Program-made: the position numbers and the translations under genes
Notes under the pieces: generated by a model
Told to the model about the DNA's origin: nothing
The model's input: the letters and a program-made list of their open reading frames with translations, nothing else
Database searches by the model: none
In this document: in pieces, positions 1-12,800 of the stretch
Position numbering within the stretch: position 1 is the stretch's first letter
Layout of the letters: each line of letters begins with the position of its first letter
Assembly: GCA_025642075.2 (NCBI GenBank)
Contig: JAODUO010000157.1
Location: forward strand, 567,501 to 631,500
From: Ridgeia piscesae
Taxonomy: Eukaryota; Annelida; Polychaeta; Sabellida; Siboglinidae
Reading direction: 5' to 3'
Length of the DNA: 64,000 bases

Positions 1-81
1 TGGGTGGACAGAGACTTAGGTGGACAGAGACTTAGGTGGACAGAGACTTAGGTGGACAGAGACTTAGGTGGACAGAGACTT
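1..81. repeat. 16-bp minisatellite, cut by window edge
   Basis: About five copies of a 16-bp unit containing ACTTAGGTGGACAGAG. The array runs off the left edge, so its true size is unknown. Confidence 0.9.
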
Positions 82-885
82 TAAGGGTCCTTCTGCTGTC
101 ATGTGGAAGGTCCTCAGGCAGTCGTAATAGGAACCCTTTCTGGTCAACGTCTGTTCCCAGGATATGAGATCACTCACAACAATGAGGTCATCATAAGGAC
201 AATTATATGTAAAATATGCCAATAAATAAAATCCATTGTTAAATTTTAGGATTTTTTCCAACTGTAAAAATAGTGTACATTAAAAGAAATCTGTGTTTTA
301 TTTCACAATTACTACATTTGGACTCACATCAGTGTTTCCACCACCGTCAGTGGTCTACGTCAGGGCAGGTGTCTTCACTGCTCGGCAACTTGATCAAAAT
401 TTTTACGAATGCAAAAAAGTCATTGCCATATTAACGAAGATACTGTTGCCATGACAACACACACCAGTGACGATGTTCCAGTTTTCAATGTATGTACTGC
501 TTCAAAAATGGAGAAAAAATTGGGCTAACGACTCCTCAGAACGTTAGTGCAATGATCCAAAGGAGATGTCACCCATTGACACTGCATGCTGGTGGGGAGA
601 CTTGGTAATGTTTACTTAGCGAGGAACTACAGAAACGGTGACGATGTCATTGTTGAACTCAGCATCATATATTTGCATTTTATCATTTTGCTTTATTTCT
701 GTCTGGTTGTAGGCTGGATATGTTATCAATACGTAGAAATCACACCATGAGATGTGTACGAATATTTCTGCAATCAGAGGTTTGTCACAGCTGACGAATC
801 AGTTCAGTGTTTCTTTGACAACATTTATGATATACCATCTGTCTTCAGTGTCCTGACAGCACTGTCTCCCTTTCTACTGAGGTAT
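82..885. other. AT-rich unique spacer
   Basis: No recognisable gene. A 65-codon minus-strand frame (64-261) begins inside the 16-bp array and shows no family resemblance, so I do not call it. The rest is AT-rich single-copy sequence. Confidence 0.5.
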
Positions 886-888
886 GTT

Positions 889-1196
<308 letters not shown>

Positions 1197-1408
1197 TTCA
1201 AGACATACACATTTGTACACACCTTTTGTACATGTACTGTTTGCATATGTACGGGCATACTCATTTGTATATGGAATCTCTCCTTTGTGTTTTTAACTTA
1301 TTCTAAGTTAGCACATTTACATTTCCTGTAGTGTCTGCTGTGTGGCTGTCATGCACGTTCAGTGAACATTGAAAACATCCACAAAATGACAGAATGTGAC
1401 GCGACGAT

Positions 1409-1586
1409 GACAGAATACTGTGAACTGTATACAAGTGACAGAATACTGTGAACTGTATACAGGTGACAGAATACTGTGAACTGTATACAAGTGACAGAAT
1501 ACTGTGAACTGTATACAGTGACAGAATACTGTGAACTGTATACAGGTGACAGAATACTGTGAACTGTATACAGGTGACAGAATATC
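1409..1586. repeat. 28-bp minisatellite
   Basis: About six copies of a 28-bp unit beginning GACAGAATACTGTGAACTGT; one copy lacks a base. The 12-mer GACAGAATACTG recurs in degenerate form down to about 2170. Confidence 0.9.
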
Positions 1587-1658
1587 GAAGACAGAATTCC
1601 GAGGACAGGAAATGCAGAGTAATACTGACAATGTAACTTCAGATGACAACAAAACAGT

Positions 1659-1840
1659 TATGACAGGTTACTGCACACATTTATGACAGGTTACTGAACA
1701 CATTTATGACAGGTTACTGAACACATTTATGACAGGTTACTGAACACATTTATGACAGGTTACTGAACACATTTATGACAGGTTACTGAACACATTTATG
1801 ACAGGTTACTGAACACATTTATGACAGGTTACTGAACACA
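1659..1840. repeat. 23-bp minisatellite
   Basis: Eight near-identical copies of a 23-bp unit containing ATGACAGGTTACTGAACACA. The unit shares GACAG and TACTG with the neighbouring 28-bp array, which suggests common ancestry. Confidence 0.9.
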
Positions 1841-2170
1841 GAATACTGCACACAAAATCACATAATTGAACAACGGGGACAATCTAAAATTACTGACATC
1901 AAAATACTGAGGACACATTGCATACAACATAACACTGGTGACAGAATACGGAGGATAGAATGCAGACAATAACGAACTGATGACAGAATACTGTAGACAC
2001 GTTACCGATGACAGAATACTGACAATGGTATACTGACAACAATACACTGACAACAGAAATGTTGTAGAATACCAATGACAGAATACTGATAGGAGAATGC
2101 CAACAGCAAAATGCTGAAATGCTGTGCTAGAGTGAGAACAAGATAAGACAAGATAAGAATACTGACCTTT
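1841..2170. repeat. Degenerate GACAGAATACTG repeat field
   Basis: Irregularly spaced, mutated copies of GACAGAATACTG and ACTGACAA-type words occur across the stretch. It reads as an old, decayed extension of the 28-bp array rather than unique sequence. Confidence 0.6.
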
Positions 2171-3040
2171 AACGGAGCTAAGTTTGTTCCCGACCATCTG
2201 TTTTGCAATGAAGGCAGCCATTGGGAGCAGTGATTGGTGGCGGGATACGACGGAGGTTGGCGTAGGAATACGTCAGTTAGTTGGTCGATACACCGCTATG
2301 TCAATACGCCGCGCAACCTGCAAGAAACAAGAGAAAAATCAGTATAATCTGCATACAAGTAAATATAATATGTCACACGTTCAATATGTATATTAAATCT
2401 TTAAAAAAAATTATTATTATAGTACTGAGATTAGCATTATATACGTGTTAAAAATATAAACATGTTTATATGTTAAATAAAGTTGAATTGTATTGTTGAG
2501 GTACGTATTAACATTTTCTAGGAGTCGCGTTACATTAAAGTAATAAAAATGCATGATGAATGAATAACAAGTCACAGATATTTTCTGTTTAAGGCATTAG
2601 ATTAATATCCACAATAAGTCAATCTTACAACATTAAAATATTAATAAATAATAGGATTGAAAAAGATAACATAAGATGAATAACTTAATACTGTGTAAAT
2701 GTGGCTATTGAAATAGTCATTGGTGCCATAACTGCAGACAAATTTGATTTAAACGGTGAAAGACATGAAGGCAATCCCAATTATTTACAAACATTGCGTC
2801 ATTGCCAGACAGCGTATGATATCATTCCAGACCGCTCCACTGAATACGAATAACGCAGGCAAAGCGATGCCCTCGGGGGAGTGTCAAGTGAAATAGTCAT
2901 CCTCAGAAAAAATTATCTACCAGAGAATCCATCTCATTCTAGCACAACAAAAGCAGTCTGATGCAAGATTCACAGCTGCCCCAATATTAAATATTGATCA
3001 TCATGACTGAAATAGACCAACTGCAATATGTGTTATCTGT
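2171..3040. other. AT-rich unique spacer
   Basis: Very AT-rich from 2390 to 2720, then a moderately complex stretch. No frame resembles a known protein and no structured RNA was seen. Confidence 0.5.
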
Positions 3041-3484
3041 GTGTCATTACGTTTATGACTATTGTAACGATTGCTACCTGTGTATCATTACATTTATTAC
3101 CATTGTACATATTGTTATCTTGCATCATTACGTTTATGACCATTGTAAAGATTGTTATATGTGTATCATTATGTTTATGACCATTGTAAAGATTGTTATA
3201 TGTGTATCATTATGTTTATGACCATTGTAAATATTGTTATCTATGTGTCATTACGTTTATGACCATTGTAAAGATTGTTATATGTGTATCATTATGTTTA
3301 TGACCATTGTGAAGATTGTTATATGTGTATCATTATGTTTATGACCATTGTAAATATTGTTATCTATGTGTCATTACATTTATGACCATTGTAAAGATTG
3401 TTATATGTGCATCATTACGTTTATGACCATTGTAAATATTGTTATCTGTGTATCATTACGTGTATGATCATTGTAAAGATTGTG
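3041..3484. repeat. 41-bp minisatellite
   Basis: About eleven copies of a 41-bp unit containing TATGACCATTGTAAAGATTG; landmarks at 3141, 3182, 3223 and 3264 confirm the period. Units alternate between AAAGATTG and AAATATTG and between TATGTGTATC and CTATGTGTC forms, hinting at a dimeric arrangement. Confidence 0.9.
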
Positions 3485-4338
3485 ACAAAGTTGGCAGAAA
3501 ATAGACAGGTGGATGTTATAGCTGTGACTAATTTCTCCAAAAGATAACGACTTAACTATGTAATGAGTGAGTCATCCTAGTCAGTTTTGTACAACAACCA
3601 TAATAATTACCCCCTTTCACCCTTAAATTGTTCAGTATTTCTGATTACCCAGCAACTGTTATAGTTGTCAACATATTGTAGTTCTACTCTGAGACCGTGG
3701 CAGAGGTGTGACAATGACGACAGTTATTGAAAATCTGTATTAGAAACTTAGACATGCGAAGTTGTGATTGTGGAAGTATGTATGAGTGTGTGTGTGTGCG
3801 CACGTGCGCACGTGCGCGCATTTATTTTTGAGAGTAACTGCATGACATGACTGACCGACCAACCGACTGACTGACTGAAATTCTGACTGACTTAGTGAGA
3901 CGTGTGGGCTACAAATGAACTAACTGGGTACTTGACTAATGCACTGACTAACTAAAAAAATGGAAACACACTCAAGAGTGTGTGTTTTCGCACGTATAAG
4001 TGCATTATAAGTGCATGTGTGCATGACCAGATGTGTTGACCAAACGTGTGCCTGGGTCCACTACTGACCAATCATGTGACCTACACAAGGCCGCCTCAGG
4101 TCTGAGACAACAATTAGTCATGTACAGGTAATTACTGAACCACTCCTGGTTATTTTCATCTAAACCTCGCAAGGACACTTCACAGGCCCACGTCTACAGA
4201 CAAGTGCATAAATGACTTAATTTCCTGCATTAATTCACCAAGCAACTGCTTGAGCAGTAGGAATAACTGGTATTTGATCATTACTTTACACAGCGGGAAT
4301 AACAACAATAAGATGTACCACACAGAAGTGACAGAGCC
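3485..4338. other. Unique spacer with short simple repeats
   Basis: Contains an alternating purine-pyrimidine run of about 36 bp (3785-3820, GTGTGCGCACGTGCGCACG core) that could adopt Z-DNA, and a CTGA/CCGA tetranucleotide stretch at 3846-3900. No gene recognised. Confidence 0.5.
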
Positions 4339-4339
4339 C

Positions 4340-5713
4340 AACTGAGATGACATCTCAACCAACTGAGATGACATCTCAACCAACTGAGATGACATCTCAA
4401 CCAACTGAGATGACATCTCAACCAACTGAGATGACATCTCAACCAACTGAGATGACATCTCAACCAACTGAGATGACATCTCAACCAACTGAGATGACAT
4501 CTCAACCAACTGAGATGACATCTCAACCAACTGAGATGACATCTCAACCAACTGAGATGACATCTCAACCAACTGAGATGACGTCTCAACCAACTGAGAT
4601 GACGTCTCAACCAACTGAGATGACATCTCAACCAACTGAGATGACATCTCTACCAACTGAGATGACATCTCAACCAACTGAGATGACATCTCAACCAACT
4701 GAGATGACATCTCTACCAACTGAGATGACATCTCAACCAACTGAGATGACATCTCAACCAACTGAGATGACATCTCCACCAACTGAGATGACATCTCACC
4801 AACTGAGATGACATCTCAACCAACTGAGATGACATCTCAACCAACTGAGATGACATCTCAACCAACTGAGATGACATCTCAACCAACTGAGATGACATCT
4901 CAACCAACTGAGATGACATCTCACCAACTGAGATGACATCTCACCAACTGAGATGACATCTCAACCAACTGAGATGACTCTCAACCAACTGAGATGACTC
5001 TCACCAACTGAGATGACATCTCACCAACTGAGATGACATCTCACCAACTGAGATGACATCTCACCAACTGAGATGACATCTCAACCAACTGAGATGACAT
5101 CTCCACCAACTGAGATGACTCTCCACCAACTGAGATGACTCTCAACCAACTGAGATGACATCTCAACCAACTGAGATGACTCTCAACCAACTGAGATGAC
5201 TCTCAACCAACTGAGATGACATCTCAACCAACTGAGATGACGTCTCAACCAACTGAGATGACGTCTCTACCAACTGAGATGTCGTCTCTACCAACTGAGA
5301 TGACGTCTCTACCAACTATGATGACATCTCCACCAACTGAGATGACATCTCTACCAACTGAGATGACATCTCTACCAACTGAGATGACATCTCAACCAAC
5401 TGAGATGACATCTCTACCAACTGAGATGACATCTCAACCAACTGAGATGACATCTCAACCAACTGAGATGACATCTCTACCAACTGAGATGACATCTCAA
5501 CCAACTGAGATGACATCTCAACCAACTGAGATGACATCTCAACCAACTGAGATGACATCTCAACCAACTGAGATGACATCTCAACCAACTGAGATGACAT
5601 CTCAACCAACTGAGATGACATCTCAACCAACTGAGATGACATCTCAACCAACTGAGATGACGTCTCTACCAACTGAGATGACGTCTCTACCAACTGAGAT
5701 GACGTCTCTACCA
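4340..5713. repeat. 21-bp minisatellite (MTSQPTE-coding unit)
   Basis: About 65 copies of a 21-bp unit containing GATGACATCTCAACCAACTG, with 20- and 18-bp variants clustered at 4796-5215. Because 21 is a multiple of three, plus-strand frames read (MTSQPTE)n with Q/L/P at one position (4347-4811, 5216-5749), and minus-strand frames are open too. Each unit holds the 15-bp odd palindrome TGAGATGACATCTCA. Frame-breaking units in the middle and open frames on both strands argue against coding. Confidence 0.97.
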
Positions 5714-6349
5714 GGCAACTACAGTGTACAGGCTCAATTAGAGGCTTAAAGTAGATGTTTTGCAGTGTGACTTTTTGCAAAAACACAATTTAATTTCCCG
5801 TGCAATGTCTATTATGCACACATGCATATGCTCACGCGCACGGCATGCGCATGCGCACACATTTCTATAATCTCACTCATAAAGGAAACAGGTAAAGGAA
5901 ATCCTGCAGAAGTCTTCAATACAGCTGCCAATTATAGACATTATAGAATAAAATTACAGGTGTATCACTGTAAACATGACGCCTTTATTTAGTAGCTCTA
6001 CAAACTGACAACCTAAATTCACTTTTTTCACCCATACTGCATTACAAACAAAACCGTCTATTACATTTGACATGCCAGCTCGTTTAAGTGCAAATGTGCA
6101 TTTTTACGACACCATAAAAAAAGGAATGAATTATTTATCACCGGATCTGGTAAAAAATCAGCAAAAGACTAAGTATTTCCCACTCTGCACACTGCAACCT
6201 AATCGGCACAATGTTTGCAAGTTACCAGATGTGACACTCCAAGTGAATTCATTCAGAGACTTCAACAAGGGGCTCAACAAATTACTAGTATTACTTAAAT
6301 ATTTCAACTGACAAATCAGTCCGTCATACTATAATGCATGTACACTGTA
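5714..6349. other. Unique spacer
   Basis: Includes a 48-bp mostly alternating purine-pyrimidine run (5816-5863, with GCATGCGCATGCGC) that could form Z-DNA. A 79-codon plus frame (6072-6311) is not repeat-derived, but it has no recognisable motif or splice context, so I leave it uncalled. Confidence 0.5.
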
Positions 6350-6620
6350 CTGTAATAATATTGTAATACTGTATTATTGTAATACTGTATTATTGTAATA
6401 CTGTATTATTGTAATACTGTATTATTGTAATAATGTATTACTGTCATAATGTAATAATGTAATAATGTGATGATGTGATGATGTGATGATGTGATGATGT
6501 GATGATGTGATGATGTGATGATGTAATGATGTAATTATGTAATACTGTAATACTGTAATACTGTAATACTGTAATAAGGTAAAACTGTAATACTGCAATA
6601 CTGTAATACTGTAATACAGT
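6350..6620. repeat. TAATACTG / GTGATGAT simple repeats
   Basis: A compound tract: 16-bp units built on TAATACTGTATTATTG, then an 8- to 9-copy GTGATGAT-type block (6476-6532), then TGTAATAC repeats. Confidence 0.9.
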
Positions 6621-7693
6621 TTAGACAGTCAAGTGAAGGCACTGTCCCAGTGAGTCTTATGTAGTCCCTGGACCACCTGAAGGCACCAATGAGTCAAGAT
6701 GACAGATTGGGCCACTAGCTGTAGGCTAATCCCACTCCCACTGTTCCAATGGCACTTTCCTAGTCTTCTCCATGGGACATTGATGCGTCCCAAGGGAGCA
6801 TGCATTGGAGGGTTCAATAATCACCTGTTTGTCTATTGGCAATGGCGACTGTCTCTGCGTTGTTTAAAGAACATCGATCAATCGACGACCCGCTCAATGG
6901 TAACGAGTCTTTGTGCTGGTTAACTTCATGATTGATCTGGCGTGCTATTGCTTATTCGATCCCCCTAGATCTCGTTGCCACGGCAACCGATAGATGGAAA
7001 GGGCAGCATTGGCAACATATCGAGATCGGGCTTAACAATGTAGCCGCAGTTAATTGCGGTGACACGATGCGTCGCTGCTGTCGCTGTGTCGCGTCACTAC
7101 GTTGTAGTGGCCGGCTTCCTGATTGCTTGTTTACGTGCCACACAGTCTTATTGATTTTTGCTGTAACTGATTTATGGCTGTAATGGAAGATCTGGGAACA
7201 CACAGCCAGAGCCCAGATATAACCTAGGGGAGAATTTGATTATGATTTAAAATTTCCCTCAAACCATCAGCAAAAAAGGGAGATATCTTGATCTATTCCA
7301 TATTAAATACACAGCAATAAAAATATGTAGTTTTACCCGCTAGTTCTGATCTTTTACCCTTCCATGACTCAACCATAGTAAACAATTACTGGAAATACTA
7401 CTTTATAATGGTTGCATATTCAATACCATGATTTCATCACATTCCCTAGGCAACATGTTTTTTATTTTTAAAAATGTTTCAATTTAAGAAGACAAGTTGC
7501 AATGCAAAAACATGCGATGTGTTTGTCTTTTCTACAATAGCAGTTGACTGAGTAACAAACTTTATGACTGTTTTTTAGTTGCGGAGTTAGACAAAAATGC
7601 AATAAGGATTCTAGATATCGCAGCTCAAAACAATACATTTGTGATTTATTAAAAAGATAGAGGAATTGTATCAGGCAGTGACAAACTGTGTCA
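6621..7693. other. Complex, CpG-bearing spacer; possible regulatory block
   Basis: From about 6820 to 7190 the sequence is unusually complex and CpG-containing compared with its surroundings, and includes an inverted-repeat X-box (separate entry). Two overlapping frames of 83 codons on opposite strands show no family signature. The remainder to 7693 is AT-rich. Confidence 0.4.
6974..6987. promoter_or_regulatory. Palindromic X-box (RFX-type site)
   Basis: GTTGCCACGGCAAC has two 6-bp half-sites in perfect inverted repeat around AC. It differs from the textbook RFX X-box GTTGCCATGGCAAC at one base. RFX factors drive ciliary genes in animals. Occupancy and the target gene are unknown. Confidence 0.45.
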
Positions 7694-9344
7694 CCCTGGA
7701 GCAGGACAGATAGGCTAGTGTCAACAAACTAACACAGGAACACTGGAGCAGGACAGATAGGCTAGTGTCAACAAACTAACAGAGGAACACTGGAGCAGGA
7801 CAGATAGGCTAGTGTCAACAAACTAACACAGGAACACTGGAGCAGGACAGATAGGCTAGTGTCAACAAACTAACACAGGAACACTGGAGCAGGACAGATA
7901 GGCTAGTGTCAACAAACTAACACAGGAACACTGGAGCAGGACAGATAGGCTAGTGTCAACAAACTAACACAGGAACACTGGAGCAGGACAGATAGGCTAG
8001 TGTCAACAAACTAACACAGGAACACTGGAGCAGGACAGATAGGCTAGTGTCAACAAACTAACACAGGAACACTGGAGCAGGACAGATAGGCTAGTGTCAA
8101 CAAACTAACACAGGAACACTGGAGCAGGACAGATAGGCTAGTGTCAACAAACTAACACAGGAACACTGGAGCAGGACAGATAGGCTAGTGTCAACAAACT
8201 AACACAGGAACACTGGAGCAGGACAGATAGGCTAGTGTCAACAAACTAACACAGGAACACTGGAGCAGGACAGATAGGCTAGTGTCAACAAACTAACACA
8301 GGAACACTGGAGCAGGACAGATAGGCTAGTGTCAACAAACAAAGCACAGGAACACTGGAGCAGGACAGATAGGCTAGTGACAACAAACTAACACAGGAAC
8401 ACTGGAGCAGGACAGATAGGCTAGTGACAACAAACTAACACAGGAACACTGGAGCAGGACAGATAGGCTAGTGTCAACAAACTAACACAGGAACACTGGA
8501 GCAGGACAGATAGGCTAGTGTCAACAAACTAACACAGGAACACTGGAGCAGGACAGATAGGCTAGTGTCAACAAACTAACACAGGAACACTGGAGCAGGA
8601 CAGATAGGCTAGTGTCAACAAACTAACACAGGAACACTGGAGCAGGACAGATAGGCTAGTGTCAACAAACTAACACAGGAACACTGGAGCAGGACAGATA
8701 GGCTAGTGTCAACAAACTAACACAGGAACACTGGAGCAGGACAGATAGGCTAGTGTCAACAAACTAACACAGGAACACTGGAGCAGGACAGATAGGCTAG
8801 TGTCAACAAACTAACACAGGAACACTGGAGCAGGACAGATAGGCTAGTGTCAACAAACTAACACAGGAACACTGGAGCAGGACAGATAGGCTAGTGTCAA
8901 CAAACTAACACAGGAACACTGGAGCAGGACAGATAGGCTAGTGACAACAAACTAACACAGGAACACTGGAGCAGGACAGATAGGCTAGTGACAACAAACT
9001 AACACAGGAACACTGGAGCAGGACAGATAGGCTAGTGTCAACAAACTAACACAGGAACACTGGAGCAGGACAGATAGGCTAGTGTCAACAAACTAACACA
9101 GGAACACTGGAGCAGGACAGATAGGCTAGTGTCAACAAACTAACACAGGAACACTGGAGCAGGACAGATAGGCTAGTGTCAACAAACTAACACAGGAACA
9201 CTGGAGCAGGACAGATAGGCTAGTGTCAACAAACTAACACAGGAACACTGGAGCAGGACAGATAGGCTAGTGTCAACAAACTAACACAGGAACACTGGAG
9301 CAGGACAGATAGGCTAGTGTCAACAAACTAACACAGGAACACTG
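7694..9344. repeat. 47-bp minisatellite
   Basis: About 35 copies of a 47-bp unit containing ACACAGGAACACTGGAGCAG, extremely homogeneous. A few units have GTGACAAC in place of GTGTCAAC, occurring as adjacent pairs near 8375-8430 and 8940-8995, and one unit near 8340 carries an insertion. The repeated pair suggests duplication of a multi-unit block. Confidence 0.97.
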
Positions 9345-9867
9345 GACCCACAGAGGATTAAGAGATTCAGACCCAAGGATTAGGTGCAGATAAAAGCTTG
9401 GATTGGGAAAATTACCACACTGTAGATAACCTCACAGAGTTCACTGTAGAAAACAATAATCCAAATGAAATCTTGATACGTCACATCCCAGTAGCATTCT
9501 TACATATAAAAGGGGTATAAACAAAACCTATAAAATAAACACCCCGGCTGATCACCCAACGTCATCCAAATGAATTATGAAGGATGCAGTAAACAGTCGT
9601 TGACAAACAATCGAGTCATGTGTCTTCGATAATCTTCCTCTTTCTAGACATAGTCAGTGCAAATCAAACACCCGCGTTGTATGGGAATATTATTTGTGTA
9701 AATGCATTTTTTCTTATTGGCCAACTGGTGTTGTTGGTAGTGTTCTCTGTTTTGACAGAAATTTTATTTCTGGATAATCAATCTGTAACAAATTCCTGAG
9801 ATATGCCACCAAACAAAATAATCTGATGCTTGCAAATGTACAGTGTCAGCTTCACAACAGCTGGACC
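9345..9867. other. Unique spacer between arrays
   Basis: About 520 bp of single-copy AT-rich sequence separating the 47-bp and 38-bp arrays. No gene or structured element recognised. Confidence 0.5.
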
Positions 9868-12800
9868 AGGACTAACAAGGTAACACTGCCAGTCCAAACA
9901 CATCCAAGACTAACAAGGTAACACTGCCAGTCCAAACACATCCAAGACCAACAAGGTAACACTGCCAGTCCAAACACATCCAAGACTAACAAGGTAACAC
10001 TGCCAGTCCAAACACATCCAAGACTAACAAGGTAACACTGCCAGTCCAAACACATCCAAGACTAACAAGGTAACACTGCCAGTCCAAACACATCCAAGAC
10101 TAACAAGGTAACACTGCCAGTCCAAACACATCCAAGACTAACAAGGTAACACTGCCAGTCCAAACACATCCAAGACTAACAAGGTAACACTGCCTGTCCA
10201 AACACATCCAAGACTAACAAGGTAACACTGCCTGTCCAAACACATCCAAGACTAACAAGGTAACACTGCCAGTCCAAACACATCCAAGACTAACATGGTA
10301 ACACTGCCAGTCCAAACACATCCAAGACTAACATGGTAACACTGCCAGTCCAAACACATCCAAGACTAACAAGGTAACACTGCCAGTCCAAACACATCCA
10401 AGACTAACAAGGTAACACTGCCAGTCCAAACACATCCAAGACTAACATGGTAACACTGCCAGTCCAAACACATCCAAGACTAACAAGGTAACACTGCCAG
10501 TCCAAACACATCCAAGACTAACAAGGTAACACTGCCTGTCCAAACACATCCAAGACTAACAAGGTAACACTGCCAGTCCAAACACATCCAAGACCAACAA
10601 GGTAACACTGCCAGTCCAAACACATCCAAGACTAACAAGGTAACACTGCCAGTCCAAACACATCCAAGACTAACAAGGTAACACTGCCAGTCCAAACACA
10701 TCCAAGACTAACATGGTAACACTGCCAGTCCAAACACATCCAAGACCAACAAGGTAACACTGCCAGTCCAAACACATCCAAGACTAACAAGGTAACACTG
10801 CCAGTCCAAACACATCCAAGACTAACAAGGTAACACTGCCAGTCCAAACACATCCAAGACTAACATGGTAACACTGCCAGTCCAAACACATCCAAGACTA
10901 ACAAGGTAACACTGCCAGTCCAAACACATCCAAGACCAACAAGGTAACACTGCCAGTCCAAACACATCCAAGACTAACAAGGTAACACTGCCAGTCCAAA
11001 CACATCCAAGACTAACAAGGTAACACTGCCAGTCCAAACACATCCAAGACTAACAAGGTAACACTGCCAGTCCAAACACATCCAAGACTAACAAGGTAAC
11101 ACTGCCAGTCCAAACACATCCAAGACCAACAAGGTAACACTGCCAGTCCAAACACATCCAAGACCAACAAGGTAACACTGCCAGTCCAAACACATCCAAG
11201 ACTAACAAGGTAACACTGCCAGTCCAAACACATCCAAGACTAACATGGTAACACTGCCAGTCCAAACACATCCAAGACCAACAAGGTAACACTGCCAGTC
11301 CAAACACATCCAAGACCAACAAGGTAACACTGCCAGTCCAAACACATCCAAGACTAACAAGGTAACACTGCCAGTCCAAACACATCCAAGACTAACATGG
11401 TAACACTGCCAGTCCAAACACATCCAAGACTAACAAGGTAACACTGCCAGTCCAAACACATCCAAGACCAACAAGGTAACACTGCCAGTCCAAACACTCC
11501 AAGACCAACAAGGTAACACTGCCAGTCCAAACACATCCAAGACCAACAAGGTAACACTGCCAGTCCAAACACATCCAAGACCAACAAGGTAACACTGCCA
11601 GTCCAAACACATCCAAGACTAACAAGGTAACACTGCCAGTCCAAACACATCCAAGACCAATAAGGTAACACTGCCAGTCCAAACACATCCAAGACCAACA
11701 AGGTAACACTGCCAGTCCAAACACATCCAAGACCAACAAGGTAACACTGCCAGTCCAAACACATCCAAGACTAACAAGGTAACACTGCCAGTCCAAACAC
11801 ATCCAAGACTAACAAGGTAACACTGCCGTCCAAACACATCCAAGACCAACAAGGTAACACTGCCAGTCCAAACACATCCAAGACTAACAAGGTAACACTG
11901 CCAGTCCAAACACATCCAAGACTAACAAGGTAACACTGCCAGTCCAAACACGTCCAAGACTAACAAGGTAACACTGCCAGTCCAAACACATCCAAGACTA
12001 ACAAGGTAACACTGCCAGTCCAAACACATCCAAGACTAACAAGGTAACACTGCCTGTCCAAACACATCCAAGACTAACAAGGTAACACTGCCAGTCCAAA
12101 CACATCCAAGACTAACAAGGTAACACTGCCGTCCAAACACATCCAAGACTAACAAGGTAACACTGCCGTCCAAACACATCCAAGACTAACAAGGTAACAC
12201 TGCCAGTCCAAACACATCCAAGACTAACAAGGTAACACTGCCAGTCCAAACACATCCAAGACCAACAAGGTAACACTGCCGTCCAAACACATCCAAGACT
12301 AACAAGGTAACACTGCCAGTCCAAACACATCCAAGACTAACAAGGTAACACTGCCAGTCCAAACACATCCAAGACTAACAAGGTAACACTGCCAGTCCAA
12401 ACACTCCAAGACTAACAAGGTAACACTGCCAGTCCAAACACATCCAAGACTAACAAGGTAACACTGCCAGTCCAAACACTCCAAGACTAACAAGGTAACA
12501 CTGCCAGTCCAAACACATCCAAGACTAACAAGGTAACACTGCCAGTCCAAACACATCCAAGACTAACAAGGTAACACTGCCTGTCCAAACACATCCAAGA
12601 CTAACAAGGTAACACTGCCAGTCCAAACACATCCAAGACTAACAAGGTAACACTGCCAGTCCAAACACATCCAAGACTAACAAGGTAACACTGCCAGTCC
12701 AAACACATCCAAGACTAACAAGGTAACACTGCCTGTCCAAACACATCCAAGACTAACAAGGTAACACTGCCAGTCCAAACACATCCAAGACTAACAAGGT

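Noticed and set aside
6072..6311. 79-codon plus frame starting MPARLSANVHF
   Set aside because: Not repeat-derived, but AT-rich with no recognised motif, splice signals or neighbour; length is within chance expectation.
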